A DNA stretch of 64,000 bases from RH2-MAG17b sp050745265 (GCA_050745265.1 JBOGKE010000175.1:1-64000); one strand, 5' to 3'; positions 50,413 through 59,559 are shown, numbered from the stretch's first letter. The notes: generated from the sequence alone by a model not told the origin. Program-made: numbers and translations.

Positions 50413-51633
50413 TCAGTCCGCCCCTCCGTTCCGCTGCGCGATAAGGAGCAACGCCTGGTCCAGGCCGAGCGGCGGACCGCACGCCCTATTGGTCTGGCGC
50501 TCGATCTGAAACACCAACTGCATCCCGGAATCGAGCAGGTCGGGATCGTTGCGTAAGGACCGCTCGGTCATCTCGGGCTTGGTGTTCATCGCCTGCGAAT
50601 AAAGCTGCGGCAGGCCGGATTGAGAAGCGGGAGCCGGAGCCGTCACGTTCTCACCGCGGCTTTGGGCGCAACTCGCGAGGCGAGCAACGGCGGTGTCGAA
50701 TGCGAGGATAGCACGCCGCCTTCGCACGGTCGCCGGCACGCGCCGGTCGAACGGGTCTATACGAAGCACGTCATCGGCTTCCTTCAGCATCTCGGCCGAA
50801 TCCTGGTCGTGAGGATTCCCGGCGACCGCATCCGATAAATACCTTCGCGCCGCGCGATAGTCGCCCGTCAAAAACGCCGCTTTCCCGGCGCCGGCCCAGG
50901 CGGCGGGCTGATGGCGGTTCAGACGGAGGGAGCGCAAGAACTCCTTCTGTGCGGAATTGTAATCGCCGGATCTGAGGAATAGGCTGGCAACCTCTGTCAT
51001 CTGGCCGGGGTTATCCGGTGTCTCGCTCCTGAGCGCCGTCAGCTCCTCAAGCGCCGCCGTGCGCTGGCCGTGGTCCAGCAGATACTCGCAGAGATCGCGC
51101 CGCAGGTCGCGCCGTCCGGCGTGCGATCCGGAAGGCCAGCTTCCGTCGATGGCATTGTGATAATAGCTGATCACCTCCGGCACGTTTCCGGTGCGCTCGG
51201 CCCAGAGTGCCAGCTCGAGGTTCACCGGACCATCGGCAGGGTTGGCGGACCAAAGCCTCTCCAAGTACGTGCGCGCCTCGACTTCGTGACCCGAATCGAC
51301 CAGCGCTTGCGCCAGCCGCAGCTCGTAGAGCGGGTTTCCCCCTGCATGCGCGAGCGCGGCGCGGAAGTCCGTGAGTGCGGCCACGGGATTGCCGTGCGCC
51401 AGCATCGCGGCGCCGCTTCGATACCACCGCTCCCCGAGTTCACGCTCTTGCGCGTGGAACTGCTTAACTGTAATCGCGGTGACCACGAAGAGAAGCGCCA
51501 CGAGAAGGCAGATCAATAGGACGATCGTCTCGCGCCGCAGCTTGAACCCCAGGGAATTGGCGCAGATTGGGCACTCCTCTACGCCCCGAGGAACGAGCTG
51601 CCCGCATTTTTCGCATAGCCTGTCGCCGTGCAT
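50413..51633 (-). CDS. Membrane TPR protein with N-terminal zinc ribbon
   Basis: The 406-residue protein starts with a four-cysteine zinc ribbon (C7-x2-C10 and C21-x2-C24, LCEKCGQLV and EECPIC), followed by a membrane helix (about residues 34-55) and TPR-like repeats over about 65-290. The TPR pattern appears in MLAHGNPVAALTDFRAALAH, EARTYLERLWSANPADG and NSAQKEFLRSLRLNRHQPAA. The C-terminal part is alpha-helical without repeats. The ATG at 51633 begins the zinc ribbon. The stop TGA abuts the CLC gene's GTG start. Function unknown, perhaps assembly or regulation of the channel. Confidence 0.85.
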   Translation of the reverse strand: MHGDRLCEKCGQLVPRGVEECPICANSLGFKLRRETIVLLICLLVALLFVVTAITVKQFHAQERELGERWYRSGAAMLAHGNPVAALTDFRAALAHAGGNPLYELRLAQALVDSGHEVEARTYLERLWSANPADGPVNLELALWAERTGNVPEVISYYHNAIDGSWPSGSHAGRRDLRRDLCEYLLDHGQRTAALEELTALRSETPDNPGQMTEVASLFLRSGDYNSAQKEFLRSLRLNRHQPAAWAGAGKAAFLTGDYRAARRYLSDAVAGNPHDQDSAEMLKEADDVLRIDPFDRRVPATVRRRRAILAFDTAVARLASCAQSRGENVTAPAPASQSGLPQLYSQAMNTKPEMTERSLRNDPDLLDSGMQLVFQIERQTNRACGPPLGLDQALLLIAQRNGGAD

Positions 51634-51718
51634 TGAAGTCCTGACCGGTATTGTAGACGAATGGCTGCGGTGTTTCCGAATTTCTGGAGCACCCATTCAC
51701 GTCGCGGCGCGACATGCT

Positions 51719-51831
51719 CCCCTCACCGGGCTCGCGGAGTTACCGTGAGCGCAGTCGAAGGGCTTGCCACCCTCTGCCGTCAGGAGAGAGCAGGAATCAA
51801 CGAGGGCCCGGTAGCGGGGGCGGGTGAGGGG
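51719..51831. repeat. CCCCTCACC-ended repeat, copy 2
   Basis: CCCCTCACC (from 51719) is inverted to GGTGAGGGG (ending at 51831) and shares GCTCGCGGAGTT and the flanking GTCATTTTC with the copy at 14403-14542, in the same orientation. It lies between the minus-strand TPR gene and the convergent-side end of the cyclase gene. Confidence 0.7.
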
Positions 51832-51896
51832 TCATTTTCAGGCTTTGCCGTCATCCCCGCGCAGCCGGGAATCCATTTTGGACTTCCACCGAACTC

Positions 51897-52616
51897 TCAG
51901 CAGAATGCGACCGCGCGGACAGGCGAGCCCGAGCCGGCGCGAATCTTCAGCGGGAGGGCGGCGAAGAAGAAGGTGTCCGGGAGCTCATCAAGGCAGCAAA
52001 GGTTTTCGATAATCAGCACGCGCTTTCCGAGAACCAGGGGATGAATAGGACCGCTGCGTAGCGCATCGGGGGGATCGGGAGAAAGCGTATCGACGCCGAT
52101 TGCCGCAATCTCCTTCTCCAGGAGATATTCGGCGGCGTCCATCGCCACGCCCGGCCAATCGGTGACATAGCGCTTTTCCTGCGGCCGAATCGCCCAGCGC
52201 TCGTCCCAGCCAAAGTTGAAGAGCGCGATGTCACCGCGCTCGATCGGCACGTGGCTGCGCTCCCATTCCTTCACCAGCCCTGCCGGCACGGATTCGCCCT
52301 CGCGAAAACGGCGGCAGTCGAGCCGCACGCCGCGCCCGATCAACTGCCGAAGCGGAACGCGGTCAATAGTCACGTGCGCGTCCGGATGCGCTTCGCTCAT
52401 GAAATGTGCGGGCGCGTCCACGTGCGTGCCGTTGTGCTCGTTCATCAGCAATTGATACGTGAGCGAGCGGTCGCCAAACTGGTAGGAGCTCCAGAGCGGA
52501 TGGCAGAACTTCGAGTGCGTGGGATAGTGCGGCATGTGCTCCTCGAGCGGCTGGCTGAGGTCGATCAGGCGCATGCCGTTCAGGGCCTCACACAGCGCGG
52601 AAACATCGGCCATCAT
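51897..52616 (-). CDS. Cyclase/kynurenine formamidase-family hydrolase
   Basis: The 239-residue metal-dependent hydrolase carries the family motif H-x-G-T-H-x-D-x-P-x-H in EHNGTHVDAPAHF, the RLIDLSQPLEEHMPHYP start and the FNFGWDERW and GVDTLSPDPPDA blocks. This fold (PF04199) includes kynurenine formamidase, isatin hydrolase and polyketide-type putative cyclases, so the substrate cannot be fixed. Two methionines are adjacent at the start; either may be used. It lies 52 bases downstream of the sugar-isomerase-like gene on the same strand, so they may be co-transcribed. Confidence 0.88.
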   Translation of the reverse strand: MMADVSALCEALNGMRLIDLSQPLEEHMPHYPTHSKFCHPLWSSYQFGDRSLTYQLLMNEHNGTHVDAPAHFMSEAHPDAHVTIDRVPLRQLIGRGVRLDCRRFREGESVPAGLVKEWERSHVPIERGDIALFNFGWDERWAIRPQEKRYVTDWPGVAMDAAEYLLEKEIAAIGVDTLSPDPPDALRSGPIHPLVLGKRVLIIENLCCLDELPDTFFFAALPLKIRAGSGSPVRAVAFC

Positions 52617-52668
52617 GCGGCTCCATCTGCCGTGTGTAATTCATCGCAGCGCGGCGTTTACAATCGCT

Positions 52669-53688
52669 TCAGCTCGTGCGCCCTGGCAGGTACATGCTGA
52701 GGAACCGCTGCGCCAGGATGAATCCATCTTTGCGAGCTTGCGGAAACTCGGCCGAATTGTTGCTCGGTGGCTCGTCCCAGAAGCGGTCTTCGTGCTCCAC
52801 GGCGATGCCGCCCGAGAAATTTACCTGGAGTAGCACGGTGATGAACTTGGGCCAGTCAATCAGCCCCTGCCCAGGAATTCGATAGCGCCACCAGCCTTGG
52901 CCGTGAATTCCAACTTGCTGGAGTACCGGTTCGGTGATCTCGGTATCCTTGGCGTGAACCGCGAGGATGCGGTCGCGAACATCCCACGCTGCGCGCAACG
53001 GATCGATGAACTGCCTCACGAGGTGAGAGGGATCAAATTCAAGGCCCAACCGGCGGCTCGGCACCAGCGCAAAAACTTTGTCCCAAGCCGCGGGAACAGT
53101 GGCGAAATTTCCGAAAGTCGGATAGTTTTCCCATCCCATGCTGATGTCGAGCTTGTCGCAAACGGGCAGATATTTTTCGCCGAACACCTCCGCCAGCGCT
53201 TTCGCCTGGTCATCAAACGACGCATCTCGGATGCCGCCGCTGAAAGTGCCCACGAATTTGCAACCCAGGCGGTGAGCGAATTCAAGGCAGCCGACGAACT
53301 CGTCGTTCGCCCGGCTCCGCCGCGAGGGATCGCTGTCAATGTGGTTCGGTCCCATGCACTCGATGCTGATGATCCGCACGCGCGTCTGGCGCGACGCGGC
53401 GAGTATGGCATCGATATCAGAATCCGCGAGGTGCGGATTGAACGCGCGCCCCACCTTCACGACGACGCCCTGATATCCCGCCGACGCCGCGAAGGCGAGC
53501 TTCTCGGGCGAGTATTCCGTGATGATCGCCAACTGCGGAAATCCCTTTTCGTGGGGCGGCGCTTCTGATTGTGGAGGCGGCGCTTCTGCTTGCGGCGCCG
53601 CCATTCCCGGCACCGTCACGGATGCTCCAAGAGCGGAGGCTCCTCCCGCTTTGAGGAAGTCGCGCCGCCCGAGTCTGTAGTCGCTCAT
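52669..53688 (-). CDS. Tat-exported sugar phosphate isomerase/epimerase-like TIM-barrel protein
   Basis: The 339-residue protein begins MSDYRLGRRDFLKAGGASAL, a twin-arginine signal (GRRDFLKAG). The rest is an AP endonuclease-2-like TIM barrel of the xylose isomerase-like superfamily. Likely metal ligands are seen in IISIECMGPNHID, SMGWENYP, LEFDPSHLV, AVHAKDTEI and IAVEHEDRFWD. Such exported family members occur next to oxidoreductases acting on sugars or inositols, but the substrate is unknown. The ATG at 53688 has AGGAGACC 4-5 bases upstream; the longer frame to 53829 is not coding-like. It is divergent from the SIS gene. Confidence 0.88.
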   Translation of the reverse strand: MSDYRLGRRDFLKAGGASALGASVTVPGMAAPQAEAPPPQSEAPPHEKGFPQLAIITEYSPEKLAFAASAGYQGVVVKVGRAFNPHLADSDIDAILAASRQTRVRIISIECMGPNHIDSDPSRRSRANDEFVGCLEFAHRLGCKFVGTFSGGIRDASFDDQAKALAEVFGEKYLPVCDKLDISMGWENYPTFGNFATVPAAWDKVFALVPSRRLGLEFDPSHLVRQFIDPLRAAWDVRDRILAVHAKDTEITEPVLQQVGIHGQGWWRYRIPGQGLIDWPKFITVLLQVNFSGGIAVEHEDRFWDEPPSNNSAEFPQARKDGFILAQRFLSMYLPGRTS

Positions 53689-54030
53689 GCCTGGTCTCCT
53701 CGTCGAATTGATTGCTGCTGAATGTTGCCGGCCCCGAATCCGCGGCAAACCGGCCGAAGGTGTTCGGCAGCGCAACACCGCTGCGCTGCCGGGACTTGTA
53801 AAAATGGCAGAGTCGCGGCGGAGAGTCAAGGCCGGCCTTCGCGGCTTTCAGCGCCGGCCTCGGCCTGGCGGAATTCCGCTCACGCAACGCGGGGAATTCC
53901 GGGGCTCCGGGAGCCTCCGGCGGCGAAGACGGGCAGTTCCGGCGCGCGGGCGCGTGTCGTGGCATCATGGAGGATTGACTCATCGTCGGCAGCAGCCCGC
54001 CGTCCCGAAACCATTTTGTGAGGTCCAAGC
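53689..54030. other. Divergent gene-free interval
   Basis: 342 bases between the start codons of the sugar-isomerase-like and SIS genes, so promoters for both are expected. An 8-bp perfect hairpin is present (GGCAGCGC 53766-53773 with GCGCTGCC 53783-53790). I see no clear -35/-10 pair and no small gene. Confidence 0.4.
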
Positions 54031-55047
54031 TTGAACGTCATTGCGGCAATGCGCAGCATGCACGAAGCTCTCGAGGCGGCGATTGCCGAACGCGGGCGCT
54101 GTGAAAAGATTCTGCGAGCGTCGGGCTGGGCGGAGGGTCCGGTCACAATCGTGGGCAGAGGAGCATCGGCCATTGCGGCTCGGGCGGGGGCGGAAGCACT
54201 CGAGTGGCTGCTCGGCTGGCCGGCGCGCGCCGTCGAAGCCGCGGATTTCCTGAGCTATTCGCTCCCCGCTCTGCGCCCGCGTTCCATTCTCGTTGCGGTC
54301 TCCCGCGACGATGAAGATGAAACGATGGCCGAGATCACCTCGCGCGCCGGCCGCCAAGGCGCCCGCGTTCTCTTGCTCACGGCGAATCCGGACGGGCCGC
54401 TCGCACAATCCGCGCGAACCGTGCTCGCCTTCCCGGCCGCGCGCGCGGAATACGCCTACCTCACCGGTCCACTGATCGAGCATGCGGCCCTGCTGCTCCT
54501 CGCTGCCGAGGCGGCCAGGGTTTTCAATCCCCGCAATCCGCAGCTTGAGAAGCTCCCGTTTGAAGCTCTGCCCGATTGTTTGGCCAGCGCCGAAATTCAC
54601 CTGTCCGACCCGATTCGCTCGCTCGCGCTCAAGCTCCGGGGGTTCCGATTGAAGCTCACGGGCGGGCGGTTCTATTGTCCTGCTGCGCTCGCGGCCGTCT
54701 CTGTTGCGCGCCAGATTGCTGCGCCTGCCGTCGAGGCGCTGACGCTCGCGGAAGCTCAAGAATTCGCGCCCAAAGCGCTGACCTCAAAAGACGCTTTCGT
54801 CTTTGTCTCAAGCTCCTCCTCGCGAACGAGGAAGGCTGTGCTCGCGCTCGCCGCGCGGCTGAAACAGGCGCCGGCACACTTGTTCGCACTCACCAGCACC
54901 GCCGACCAGGAATTGCCCAGCCTCTGCGAATTTTCCCTGCTCGCGCCCGACGTGCCGGAAATCCCGGGCTCGCTGCTCTCAAGGATTCTGCTCGAGCGCC
55001 TGATGATGGAGCGCGCTGGCGTGAAAACGGAGGAAGACGCTGATTAG
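54031..55047 (+). CDS. SIS-domain protein (GlmS C-terminal-like sugar isomerase fold)
   Basis: The 338-residue protein has two SIS domains, at about residues 35-165 (VTIVGRGASAIAARAGAEALEW, EAADFLSYSLPALRPRSILVAVSRDD and ADFLSYS) and about 195-320. It lacks the glutaminase half of GlmS, so it resembles the glucosamine-6-phosphate deaminase/isomerase-like group (AgaS, FrlB and relatives). The second domain keeps ALTSKDAFVFVSSSSSRTR. It starts at TTG 54031 with GAGGT upstream; an ATG at 54049 is an alternative. Amino-sugar phosphate handling is inferred and would suit the exo-glucosaminidase at 33.7 kb. Confidence 0.85.
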   Translation: MNVIAAMRSMHEALEAAIAERGRCEKILRASGWAEGPVTIVGRGASAIAARAGAEALEWLLGWPARAVEAADFLSYSLPALRPRSILVAVSRDDEDETMAEITSRAGRQGARVLLLTANPDGPLAQSARTVLAFPAARAEYAYLTGPLIEHAALLLLAAEAARVFNPRNPQLEKLPFEALPDCLASAEIHLSDPIRSLALKLRGFRLKLTGGRFYCPAALAAVSVARQIAAPAVEALTLAEAQEFAPKALTSKDAFVFVSSSSSRTRKAVLALAARLKQAPAHLFALTSTADQELPSLCEFSLLAPDVPEIPGSLLSRILLERLMMERAGVKTEEDAD

Positions 55048-55060
55048 CCTACCTCAGACT

Positions 55061-55284
55061 TGTCCAGTTAGGTCGACTCGCCCGGAGGCGAAGCGCGGCT
55101 TCGCCTCCTGACTTGCGGAATAGCTTTGCCCTTCCGTCGGCCGGTCCGTTAAGCAACCTGAGTTTTGGCTGGATGCGAACGCTAGGCCTTCGCGCCCGGC
55201 GAGAGTAAAAGGGACGAGATTTTGGCCGGAAAGCCGGAGGTTTTCCGCAAGCCAGGCGGCAGAGCCGCTCACCGCGCCGCCAAT
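55061..55284 (-). repeat. Dispersed ~225-bp non-coding element, copy 1
   Basis: The reverse complement of this interval matches 63443-63664 over almost its full length. Shared blocks include GCGGTGAGCGGCTCTGCCGC, TGACTTGCGGAA-type ends, CGGGCGCGAAGGC and AAGCCGCGCTTCGC. Each end is a GC-rich hairpin next to TGACTTGCGGAA (55109-55120) or its inverse TTCCGCAAG. There is no transposase. It fills most of the gap between the SIS gene and the convergent S10 peptidase gene. Confidence 0.85.
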
Positions 55285-55451
55285 CTGGACATCCCGTGAG
55301 CCTGCCTCATTACCATTTAGCACGCTCCCGCGGCGGCGCCGAAGTCGCTGCGCCGGTTGATCACGCCCTACAACGGGATGCCCACCAGCCACCGCCCTCT
55401 GCTGGTCGCTCTCGCCGCGGAACTCTCCAAATCGTGACGCTAGCGCCCGCC

Positions 55452-57092
55452 TTAACCGTTTGTTCCGCCGAGACATTCTTGCATGAACGCCCGCACGTCC
55501 TGGCGCAACTGGTCGCGCGACGCCGAATTAATGTAGATCATGTGACCGGACGGGTAGTGGTGCTGGATGATGTGCTCCTGGTATTCGGGCTCAAGCTGAA
55601 GATGGTCGATCGTGTACTCAACCTCGTAAAAGGGCGTCGCCAAGTCGAAATACCCCTCGGCGACCATCACTCTGAGATAGGGATTGTCGACAAGCGCGCT
55701 GCGCAACGAGGGTGCGACATTCGCGTAGCCCGGGTAGCCGGTCCGCCCTCCCGGTCCGGGCGCATTCTGCCAACTCCAATGCGCGTTCACGTTGTAATCG
55801 AGGATGTGATAAGGCACGTCCGTCTTATAGTTCAGCTCGCTCCGAACGTAATTGTTGAACGCCTCGGTAAAGGGAGCATTAACGGCCGTGTCGCTCGGGT
55901 CTACGCCAGCCTGCGCCGACACGCCGGGCCGGTCGATGCCGGTCAATCGTGCGTCATACCGCCCGACGACGCGGTTTTGATCGAGGAGCAGCTCCTTGCG
56001 GAAATCGGAACCGGTGACGCGCAGGTTCGCGCGGTCAAGATACGCCTTAGGCAATCCGGTGTAGCGTGCCATCTGATTGACCACCGATTCACGGGTCGCG
56101 CCCGAAAGCTGATCGCCTTCGGCGAGCGCAGGAGCGTACACCGACTCATCCCAGTGCACAACTTCGGCGGCGAATTGGTCGAGCGGCTCGTTTTCGAGAT
56201 CGGGCGCGAGCTTCTTGTGATACCACGCGCTAGTCGCGTAGGTGGGAACGAACAGGTCGTACGGCAGCTCGTTTCCCGGCGCGAACGAGAGCGTCTGGAG
56301 GTTCAGCACGGTCGAGACCAGCACGATGCCATTGAGCGCGATGCCCTGGCTCATCAGATAGCCGGAAAGCCCCGCCGCGCGCGTGGTGCCGTAGCTCTCG
56401 CCGGCCAGAAACAGCGGCGAGCCCCAGCGCTCGTAGCGGGTGAGGTAGAGGCGGATGAACTCTCCCACCGATTGAAGGTCGCCTTGCACGCTCCAGAAGC
56501 GCGCGTTGAACTCGGGCTTCACGGAACGGCTGTAACCGGTCCCCACGGGGTCGATGAAAACGAGATCGGTCTGGTCGAGCCACGTGTCCTGGTTGTCCTG
56601 AAGATGAAACGGCGGCGGCGGCAGATGACCGTCCGAAGTCAGCGTGACGCGGCGCGGACCAATCGCGCCCAGTTGCAGCCATACGGAGGAAGAACCCGGA
56701 CCTCCATTGAAGCAGAAGGTGAGCGGCCGGCCGGATGCGGGCCTGGCGCCATCGAGCGTGTACGCAATGTAAAACATATGCGCTTCGAGGGTGCCCGCGT
56801 CATCGCTGATCGGCATCAGCGCCGCCGTGGCCGTGTAATTGAGCGCGCGGCCGCGAACCGTGATCTGATGATGCGTCACCACCGGCTTCTCTTCCTTCGC
56901 TTCCTCCTGCTTGCTGATGGGAGCAGGCGCGGGCGCGGGCGGCGTCGCCGGGGGCTGCGGGGCGGGACGAGTCGCCGCCGGACGCAAAGGTCGCCGTCCC
57001 CTTCCCTGCGCGCGAGCGACCGGGGATCGGAACAGCACTGCGCCCGCGAACAGCAGCAGCGCCAGAAGTTGGTAGGTTTGTTTAACCGGCAT
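55452..57092 (-). CDS. Exported S10 serine carboxypeptidase
   Basis: The 546-residue protein has a signal peptide (about residues 1-28), a Pro/Ala-rich linker (about 35-60) and a peptidase S10 domain. The oxyanion region is FCFNGGPGSSSVW. The catalytic triad is S233 in GESYG, D483 in GYFDLATP and H517 in YPSGHMIY. Family members cut C-terminal residues at acidic pH. The LVFIDPVGTGYS block is also typical. It is large and exported, so probably used for peptide nutrition in an acidic environment. It starts at 57092, the beginning of the signal peptide. Confidence 0.92.
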   Translation of the reverse strand: MPVKQTYQLLALLLFAGAVLFRSPVARAQGRGRRPLRPAATRPAPQPPATPPAPAPAPISKQEEAKEEKPVVTHHQITVRGRALNYTATAALMPISDDAGTLEAHMFYIAYTLDGARPASGRPLTFCFNGGPGSSSVWLQLGAIGPRRVTLTSDGHLPPPPFHLQDNQDTWLDQTDLVFIDPVGTGYSRSVKPEFNARFWSVQGDLQSVGEFIRLYLTRYERWGSPLFLAGESYGTTRAAGLSGYLMSQGIALNGIVLVSTVLNLQTLSFAPGNELPYDLFVPTYATSAWYHKKLAPDLENEPLDQFAAEVVHWDESVYAPALAEGDQLSGATRESVVNQMARYTGLPKAYLDRANLRVTGSDFRKELLLDQNRVVGRYDARLTGIDRPGVSAQAGVDPSDTAVNAPFTEAFNNYVRSELNYKTDVPYHILDYNVNAHWSWQNAPGPGGRTGYPGYANVAPSLRSALVDNPYLRVMVAEGYFDLATPFYEVEYTIDHLQLEPEYQEHIIQHHYPSGHMIYINSASRDQLRQDVRAFMQECLGGTNG

Positions 57093-57211
57093 GAGCCCTC
57101 CTGTAAATACAAACCGCGGATCTGCGCCGCCGCGTGACGGACGCCCCGCCCTGCGCCAGCCGCGGCCGCGTGATCGAAGCAGGCTGCGAAAGTCCGTAGC
57201 GACCGGTGAGA

Positions 57212-57706
57212 TCAGCGGCGCTTCTTCTCTTCGAGCGTGCGGCGCAAGATTGCCAGCACGGCGGTATCTTTTTCGTGCGCCGTTTCTTCCTTGGTTTCTA
57301 TCACCGTTGACAGATCGAGAACTTGCACCTGCAATCCCGACCCGATTTCCATCGCCAGTGAGTCAGCCAGAAGATCATTGTAGCGACGATCTCTGCCGAT
57401 CGACCCCAGGAGATCAAGCGGCCCAAATCGTGTCATCAGGAGCTGGTGTCTGGAAGAAGAGAGATGCGACGGTTCCGGTTTAACGTTTCTGCTGCCCGGA
57501 GTCCGGCATGAAGCGTTCAGCGCCTCCAGGGTCACCAAGAGCTTCCTAACATTCTCAGAGCTAAGCGAATGCACCACGTCAAGATCAAAAGTCGCGATCG
57601 GCGCGCCCTGCAAAACTGCTGAAACGCCGCCCACCACAATAAACTCGACCTGGCGCTCAGCGAGGCTGCTCAGGATCGCAAGAAAATCGGTTTCCGGATA
57701 TTGCAC
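57212..57706 (-). CDS. Nucleotidyltransferase-fold protein, possible toxin-antitoxin partner
   Basis: The 164-residue protein has the minimal nucleotidyltransferase signature FIVVGGVSAVLQG..TFDLDVVHS, i.e. GG followed by D-x-D at residues about 26-45. The C-terminal part ends in LDLSTVIETKEE..KDTAVLAILRRTLEEK, as in DUF6036/AbiEii-like stand-alone enzymes. It overlaps the 73-residue gene upstream by 50 bases, forming a two-gene unit. Related pairs have been proposed as toxin-antitoxin or defence modules, but nothing in the sequence proves this one active. The start is a GTG at 57706. Confidence 0.82.
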   Translation of the reverse strand: MQYPETDFLAILSSLAERQVEFIVVGGVSAVLQGAPIATFDLDVVHSLSSENVRKLLVTLEALNASCRTPGSRNVKPEPSHLSSSRHQLLMTRFGPLDLLGSIGRDRRYNDLLADSLAMEIGSGLQVQVLDLSTVIETKEETAHEKDTAVLAILRRTLEEKKRR

Positions 57707-57878
57707 GGCGCAATCTCTGAATTGACCTGACGGTCCGCTGCAGGGTCTGCAGGCGGTCAGCAGGGCTCATGGAAAGCATCCATCGAATGAGCGCCAGGTC
57801 CACTCCATCCTGGCTGAAGTCCGGGAGGTCCCGGGTTGGGGATTGGGTTTTGTCCGGGTCCGAGGGGACTTCAGCCAC
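57657..57878 (-). CDS. Small protein paired with the nucleotidyltransferase
   Basis: The 73-residue protein has a polar N-terminus and a VDLALIRWMLSMSPADRLQTLQ segment, followed by a basic helix. The L-I-R-W-x-L-S-x-x-P-x-x-R-L pattern is one I associate with small genes next to nucleotidyltransferases of this kind. Its stop lies 50 bases inside the partner gene. If the pair is a toxin-antitoxin unit, this would be the non-enzymatic partner. Confidence 0.68.
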   Translation of the reverse strand: MAEVPSDPDKTQSPTRDLPDFSQDGVDLALIRWMLSMSPADRLQTLQRTVRSIQRLRRAISGNRFSCDPEQPR

Positions 57879-57911
57879 GGCCGTGGACCTTTCCGGAATT
57901 ATCTAACTCTC

Positions 57912-59444
57912 TTACGCCCAATAATTGCGATCGAGCGAGCGGTACTGAATCGCTTCCGAAATGTGCGCCGAGGCCAGCGATGCCGCGCCATCGAGATCGG
58001 CGATCGTGCGGGCGACCTTCAAAATTCGGTCGTGGGCGCGCGCGCTCAGTCCCAGCCGATTCACCGCGCTTTCGAGCAGGCGTTCGCAATCGGGCGGAAG
58101 GTCGCAGTATTTCCGGATTTGCCGCGGGCTCATCTGCGCGTTGCAATAAATCTTCTCGCCTTCATAACGGGCGAGCTGCCGGTCTCGCGCCTTCCCGACC
58201 CGCTCGCGGATCGCCGCCGAGTTGTCGCCGCCCGAGTCGTCGCGCAGCTCGCGATACTTCACGGCGGGCATATCGATGTGGATATCGATGCGATCGAGCA
58301 GCGGGCCCGAGATCTTCGACACGTAGCGCTGGATCATGGGCGGCGTGCAGGTACACTCGCGCGACGGATCGTTGAAAAATCCGCACGGGCAGGGGTTCAT
58401 CGCTGCGGCAAGCATAAAGCGCGCCGGAAAGGTGAGCGACATGGAAGCGCGAGAGATCGTCACCGTTCCGTCTTCGAGCGGCTGCCGCAGCACTTCGAGA
58501 ACGTTGCGCTGGAATTCCGGAAGCTCATCGAGGAACAACAACCCGTTGTGAGCGAGGCTCACTTCGCCCGGCCGCGGCACCGCGCCCCCGCCAATCAGTC
58601 CCGCGTCAGAAATGGTGTGGTGCGGAGCGCGGAACGGGCGCGTGCCAACCAGCCCTAGTCCATTTTCGAGAACCCCCGCCACGCTGTGAATCTTCGTAGT
58701 CTGGATCGCCTCGTCAAAGGTGAGGGGAGGCAGAATGGTGGGAATGCGCTTGGCGAGCATGGTTTTCCCCGCGCCGGGCGGGCCGATCATTAGAATGTTA
58801 TGGCCGCCCGCCGACGCCACTTCGATGGCGCGCTTTGCGTGGAGCTGGCCCTTGACTTCGTGAAAGTCGACCGGGTATTGACCCGATCGGGCCAGCATCT
58901 CGCTCACGCTGACGCGCGAGGCAGCGAACTCACGCGTGTCGTTCGCGAAATCGAGCGCTTCCACGAGGGACCGCAATCCATACACCGAGACGCCTTCCAC
59001 TACCGCCGCTTCGCTCGCGTTTTCCACCGGAAGCACCAGCTTGCGAATGCCTTTCTGCCGCGCCATTGCCGCAATCGACAGCGCACCCTTGATCGGGCGC
59101 AGGCTGCCGTCGAGCGAAAGTTCGCCAAGAAACAGGTAAGATTTCAGCTCGGATTTCAGCAGCGCGCCCGTGGTTCCGAGTATGCCGAGCGCGATGGCGA
59201 GATCGAATCCCGAGCCTTCCTTCTTCACGTCGGCGGGCGCGAGATTCACGGTGATGACGTTGAACGGAAAATCCAGTCCGGAGTTTTTGATCGCAGACTT
59301 GATTCGCTCGCGGCTTTCGCGGACGGCCGCATCGGGTAAACCTACCGTCATAAAGTTCGGCAGTCCCGACGAGATGTCGACTTCCACTTCCACCAGATAC
59401 GCGTCGATACCGTAAACGGCCGCGCTGAAGGTTTTGAAAAGCAT
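57912..59444 (-). CDS. comM: YifB/ComM family Mg-chelatase-like AAA+ ATPase
   Basis: The 510-residue protein has an N-terminal Lon-protease-like S5 fold (about residues 1-170, GLPNFMTVGLPDAAVRESRERI and GSGFDLAIALGIL), an AAA+ core with Walker A GPPGAGKTMLAKR, Walker B LLFLDELPEF and a zinc site CPCGFFNDPSRECTC, and a C-terminal Mg-chelatase domain. ComM is a helicase that drives branch migration during natural transformation. It is present in many non-competent bacteria too. The ATG at 59444 starts the family N-terminus. A TATAAT lies 61 bases upstream. Confidence 0.95.
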   Translation of the reverse strand: MLFKTFSAAVYGIDAYLVEVEVDISSGLPNFMTVGLPDAAVRESRERIKSAIKNSGLDFPFNVITVNLAPADVKKEGSGFDLAIALGILGTTGALLKSELKSYLFLGELSLDGSLRPIKGALSIAAMARQKGIRKLVLPVENASEAAVVEGVSVYGLRSLVEALDFANDTREFAASRVSVSEMLARSGQYPVDFHEVKGQLHAKRAIEVASAGGHNILMIGPPGAGKTMLAKRIPTILPPLTFDEAIQTTKIHSVAGVLENGLGLVGTRPFRAPHHTISDAGLIGGGAVPRPGEVSLAHNGLLFLDELPEFQRNVLEVLRQPLEDGTVTISRASMSLTFPARFMLAAAMNPCPCGFFNDPSRECTCTPPMIQRYVSKISGPLLDRIDIHIDMPAVKYRELRDDSGGDNSAAIRERVGKARDRQLARYEGEKIYCNAQMSPRQIRKYCDLPPDCERLLESAVNRLGLSARAHDRILKVARTIADLDGAASLASAHISEAIQYRSLDRNYWA

Positions 59445-59504
59445 CGGGAGGATTCGCCTCTTGCGGCCGCCGCGCCGGACCGGCCGCCCCTTGAGTCCGG
59501 CGCG

Positions 59505-59510
59505 ATTATA
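59505..59510 (-). promoter_or_regulatory. -10 element upstream of comM
   Basis: A perfect TATAAT on the minus strand at 59510-59505, 61 bases before the comM ATG. I find no good -35 at 16-18 bases, so this is only a partial promoter match. Confidence 0.35.
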
Positions 59511-59559
59511 TCAGATGTTTGCTCCCCCGGGTTTGCTATGATGACAGTCTGGCTGCCGC

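Noticed and set aside
55296..57137. 613-codon frame on the plus strand opposite the S10 peptidase gene
   Set aside because: It is antisense to a gene with a complete catalytic triad, and no motif is present in the plus-strand product.
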